Of a DNA stretch of 14,531 bases, positions 13,130 through 14,531 are shown piece after piece. Source of the DNA: Chloroflexota bacterium (GTDB lineage Bacteria; Chloroflexota; Dehalococcoidia; UBA3495); the NCBI GenBank assembly GCA_022571575.1, contig JACZXN010000011.1:1-14531 (forward strand). Direction: 5' to 3'. Made by a program: the position numbers and the translations under genes. How positions within the stretch are numbered: the first letter of the stretch is position 1; each line of letters opens with the position of its first letter. The notes under the pieces were generated by a model. That model made no database searches. It was not told the DNA's origin and saw nothing but the letters and a program-made list of their open reading frames with translations.

Positions 13130-13145
13130 ATATGCCAAGGCATAT
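13130..13145. promoter_or_regulatory. 16-bp palindrome, operator-like, before the molybdenum subunit gene
   Basis: ATATGCC-AA-GGCATAT, a perfect 7-bp inverted repeat with a 2-base centre. It overlaps AT-rich -10 candidates (TAATAT 13126-13131, TATATG 13129-13134), with TTGAAG at 13108-13113 as a possible -35. It lies 83 bases upstream of the ATG at 13229. The arrangement fits a repressor site covering a promoter; the regulator is not in the window. Confidence 0.45.
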
Positions 13146-13228
13146 CCGGTCTGCCTATTAACCCGCGCGATTCACGCCTACGGGCGTTTCATTTGTGCCT
13201 GAGAATATCATGATCTAGGAGCGAGAGA

Positions 13229-14531
13229 ATGCTTGATTACAAGCCTAATATGGTCCTCTCCAACGAAGAATTTGACGCGGTCGGCTCCAGGCCGATTCGC
13301 CACGACGGGGCGGACAAAGTAACCGGACGCGCCAAGTACGGAGCGGACACCAACTTGCCCGGCATGCTCTACGGGAAGATCCTTCGCAGTCCCCACGCCC
13401 ACGCAATCATAAAATCCATCGATTCCAGCGCTGCCGAGGCCCACAAGGGGGTCTACGCGGTGGTCACCTCCGCGGATTGGCCGGAGACCTCCATGAAGCT
13501 GGTCGATCTGGCCGAGGGTTCCATCCATAACCTGGGCTTCCTCAGCATGAACATCCTGGCCAGGGGCAAGGCGCTGTATAAGGGCCATCCCGTAGCCGCC
13601 GTGGCCGCGGTCAGTCCCCACGTCGCCGAAGAAGCGATGGCCATGATCAAGGTGGATTATGAGGTGCTAAAGCCGGTGCTCACGGCCGAGGAAGGCATGA
13701 AGCCCGACGCTCCCATCCTGCACCCGCGGCTGGCCGCTGTTACCAACCCCGCTCTCAGGCCTGGGGGGTTGTTGGAAGATGACGCAGAGAGTATGCGCAC
13801 CAACATCGCCAACGAGTTTGAATTCATATTGGGAGACGTTGAACAGGGCTTCAAAGACGCTGACATCATCGTGGAGAAAGAGACCACAACTCAAGCGGTC
13901 CATCAGGGTTACATCGAACCCCAGGCCGGCGTAGCCGATTTCCAAACCGACGGCAAGGTGACCATCTATTCCAGCAGCCAGGGACAGTTCACGGTCCGTG
14001 ATCAAACCGCCCGGTTCCTGGGCATCCCGGTCTCCCAGGTAAAAGCAGTCCCCATGGAGATCGGCGGCGGCTTCGGCGCCAAGGGCATCACCTACGTGGA
14101 GCCCGTGGCGGCCCTGCTGTCACGCAAATCGGGGCGTCCGGTGAAGGTCCAGCTTACTCGCACCGAGGTCTTCGAGGGCACCGGCCCCACCTCGGGCACC
14201 AAGATCAAAGTCAAGCTGGGCGCGACCAAAGACGGTAAATTGATCGCCGCCGAGGCTGAACTGGTTTACGAGGCCGGCGCTTTCCCTGGGTCCCCGGTCA
14301 CCGCCGGCATCCAATGCATGATGGGCCAATACGACATTCCAAACGCCCATCTGAAAGCCATAGACGTGGTCATCAACCGTCCCAAGGCCGCGGCCTACCG
14401 CGCCCCCGGCGCGCCCGCCTCCGCATTCTGCATGGAGACCGCCATGGACGAGCTGGCCGAGAAGCTGGGCATGGACCCATTGGAGTTCCGGCTGATCAAC
14501 AGCGCCAAGGAAGGTGTCCGCCGGGTCACCG
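13229..14531 (+). CDS. Xanthine dehydrogenase family molybdopterin-binding subunit, 3' end outside the window
   Basis: The first 434 codons of the large molybdenum subunit of a xanthine oxidase family hydroxylase; the full family length is roughly 750-800 residues, so just over half is present. The N-terminal part shows SRPIRHDGADKVTGRAKYGAD (20-40) and GKILRSPHAHA (49-59), typical of the small fold before the Mo domain. In the first Mo domain EIGGGFGAK (277-285) and AYRAPGAPASAFCMET (389-404, with the conserved Arg391) are the molybdopterin-contacting signatures. AYRAPG, rather than the AYRCSFR loop of CO dehydrogenase, argues against CoxL; substrate specificity (aldehyde, purine or other N-heterocycle) is otherwise open. 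AGGAG is 7 bases before the ATG. FAD and 2Fe-2S subunits would be expected as neighbours, but none lies upstream; they may follow outside the window. Confidence 0.93.
   Translation, partial: MLDYKPNMVLSNEEFDAVGSRPIRHDGADKVTGRAKYGADTNLPGMLYGKILRSPHAHAIIKSIDSSAAEAHKGVYAVVTSADWPETSMKLVDLAEGSIHNLGFLSMNILARGKALYKGHPVAAVAAVSPHVAEEAMAMIKVDYEVLKPVLTAEEGMKPDAPILHPRLAAVTNPALRPGGLLEDDAESMRTNIANEFEFILGDVEQGFKDADIIVEKETTTQAVHQGYIEPQAGVADFQTDGKVTIYSSSQGQFTVRDQTARFLGIPVSQVKAVPMEIGGGFGAKGITYVEPVAALLSRKSGRPVKVQLTRTEVFEGTGPTSGTKIKVKLGATKDGKLIAAEAELVYEAGAFPGSPVTAGIQCMMGQYDIPNAHLKAIDVVINRPKAAAYRAPGAPASAFCMETAMDELAEKLGMDPLEFRLINSAKEGVRRVT

Larger units (their letters stand above)
12546..13228. other. 683-bp intergenic region between divergent sat and the molybdenum subunit gene
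   Basis: No convincing full-length gene is seen. The region holds a possible 36-residue membrane peptide on the minus strand (12721-12831), two pairs of short imperfect repeats (12901-12938 and 12977-13005), a 7-2-7 palindrome at 13130-13145 and a small hairpin ACGCC-TACG-GGCGT at 13174-13187. ORFs of 60-142 codons on both strands here have composition unlike the neighbouring proteins and overlap each other. The regulatory sites of sat and the molybdenum subunit must lie here. Confidence 0.6.

Noticed and set aside
12710..13138. 142-codon minus-strand ORF in the sat spacer
   Set aside because: Its composition is Pro/Arg/Gly/His-rich without secondary-structure or domain signs, and it overlaps several other chance frames. 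It is probably non-coding.
13229..14531. Carbon monoxide dehydrogenase large subunit (CoxL)
   Set aside because: The loop is AYRAPG and not the AYRCSFR signature of form I CoxL, so the general xanthine dehydrogenase family call is safer.

Overview
The window is a gene-dense bacterial chromosome segment of about 60% GC by eye, with mostly ATG starts, clear GGAGG-type Shine-Dalgarno sites and several probable TTG starts. No plasmid, phage, insertion sequence, CRISPR or RNA gene was seen. The gene mix (a DUF1800 protein, an HpcH/HpaI aldolase, a xanthine-dehydrogenase-type molybdenum subunit, and a compact sulfite/APS oxidation set) recalls marine Chloroflexota of the SAR202/Dehalococcoidia kind. 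That placement is an inference from gene content, not something the sequence proves.

Left part (1-5900). A DUF1800 gene runs off the left edge on the minus strand. It carries an in-frame TGA exactly inside a conserved block. Next comes an HpcH/HpaI-family aldolase (minus), divergent from a CDP-alcohol phosphatidyltransferase (plus). A class I SAM methyltransferase (minus) is likewise divergent from a GNAT acetyltransferase (plus), which is followed by a cytidylate-kinase-like gene and a rhomboid protease. Both divergent spacers contain the same 18-bp sequence centred on AGTATACT, probably a shared promoter element.

Centre (6000-12550). A block of five minus-strand genes, read right to left, deals with sulfur: sat (ATP sulfurylase), aprB and aprA (APS reductase), a molybdenum sulfite oxidase, and a metallo-beta-lactamase/double-rhodanese protein related to persulfide dioxygenases. 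If the last protein makes sulfite from persulfide, sulfite could leave by two routes: direct oxidation by the molybdenum enzyme, or AprBA to APS followed by Sat, which yields ATP. No Dsr, Sox, QmoABC or AprM gene is visible here. Strong hairpins break the block: one with a T-tract lies between sat and aprB, and two perfect inverted repeats lie between aprA and the sulfite oxidase.

Right part (12546-14531). A 683-bp intergenic region holds a possible small membrane peptide, short imperfect repeats and a 16-bp palindrome next to a likely promoter. A plus-strand xanthine dehydrogenase family molybdopterin-binding subunit follows and is cut by the window end after 434 codons.
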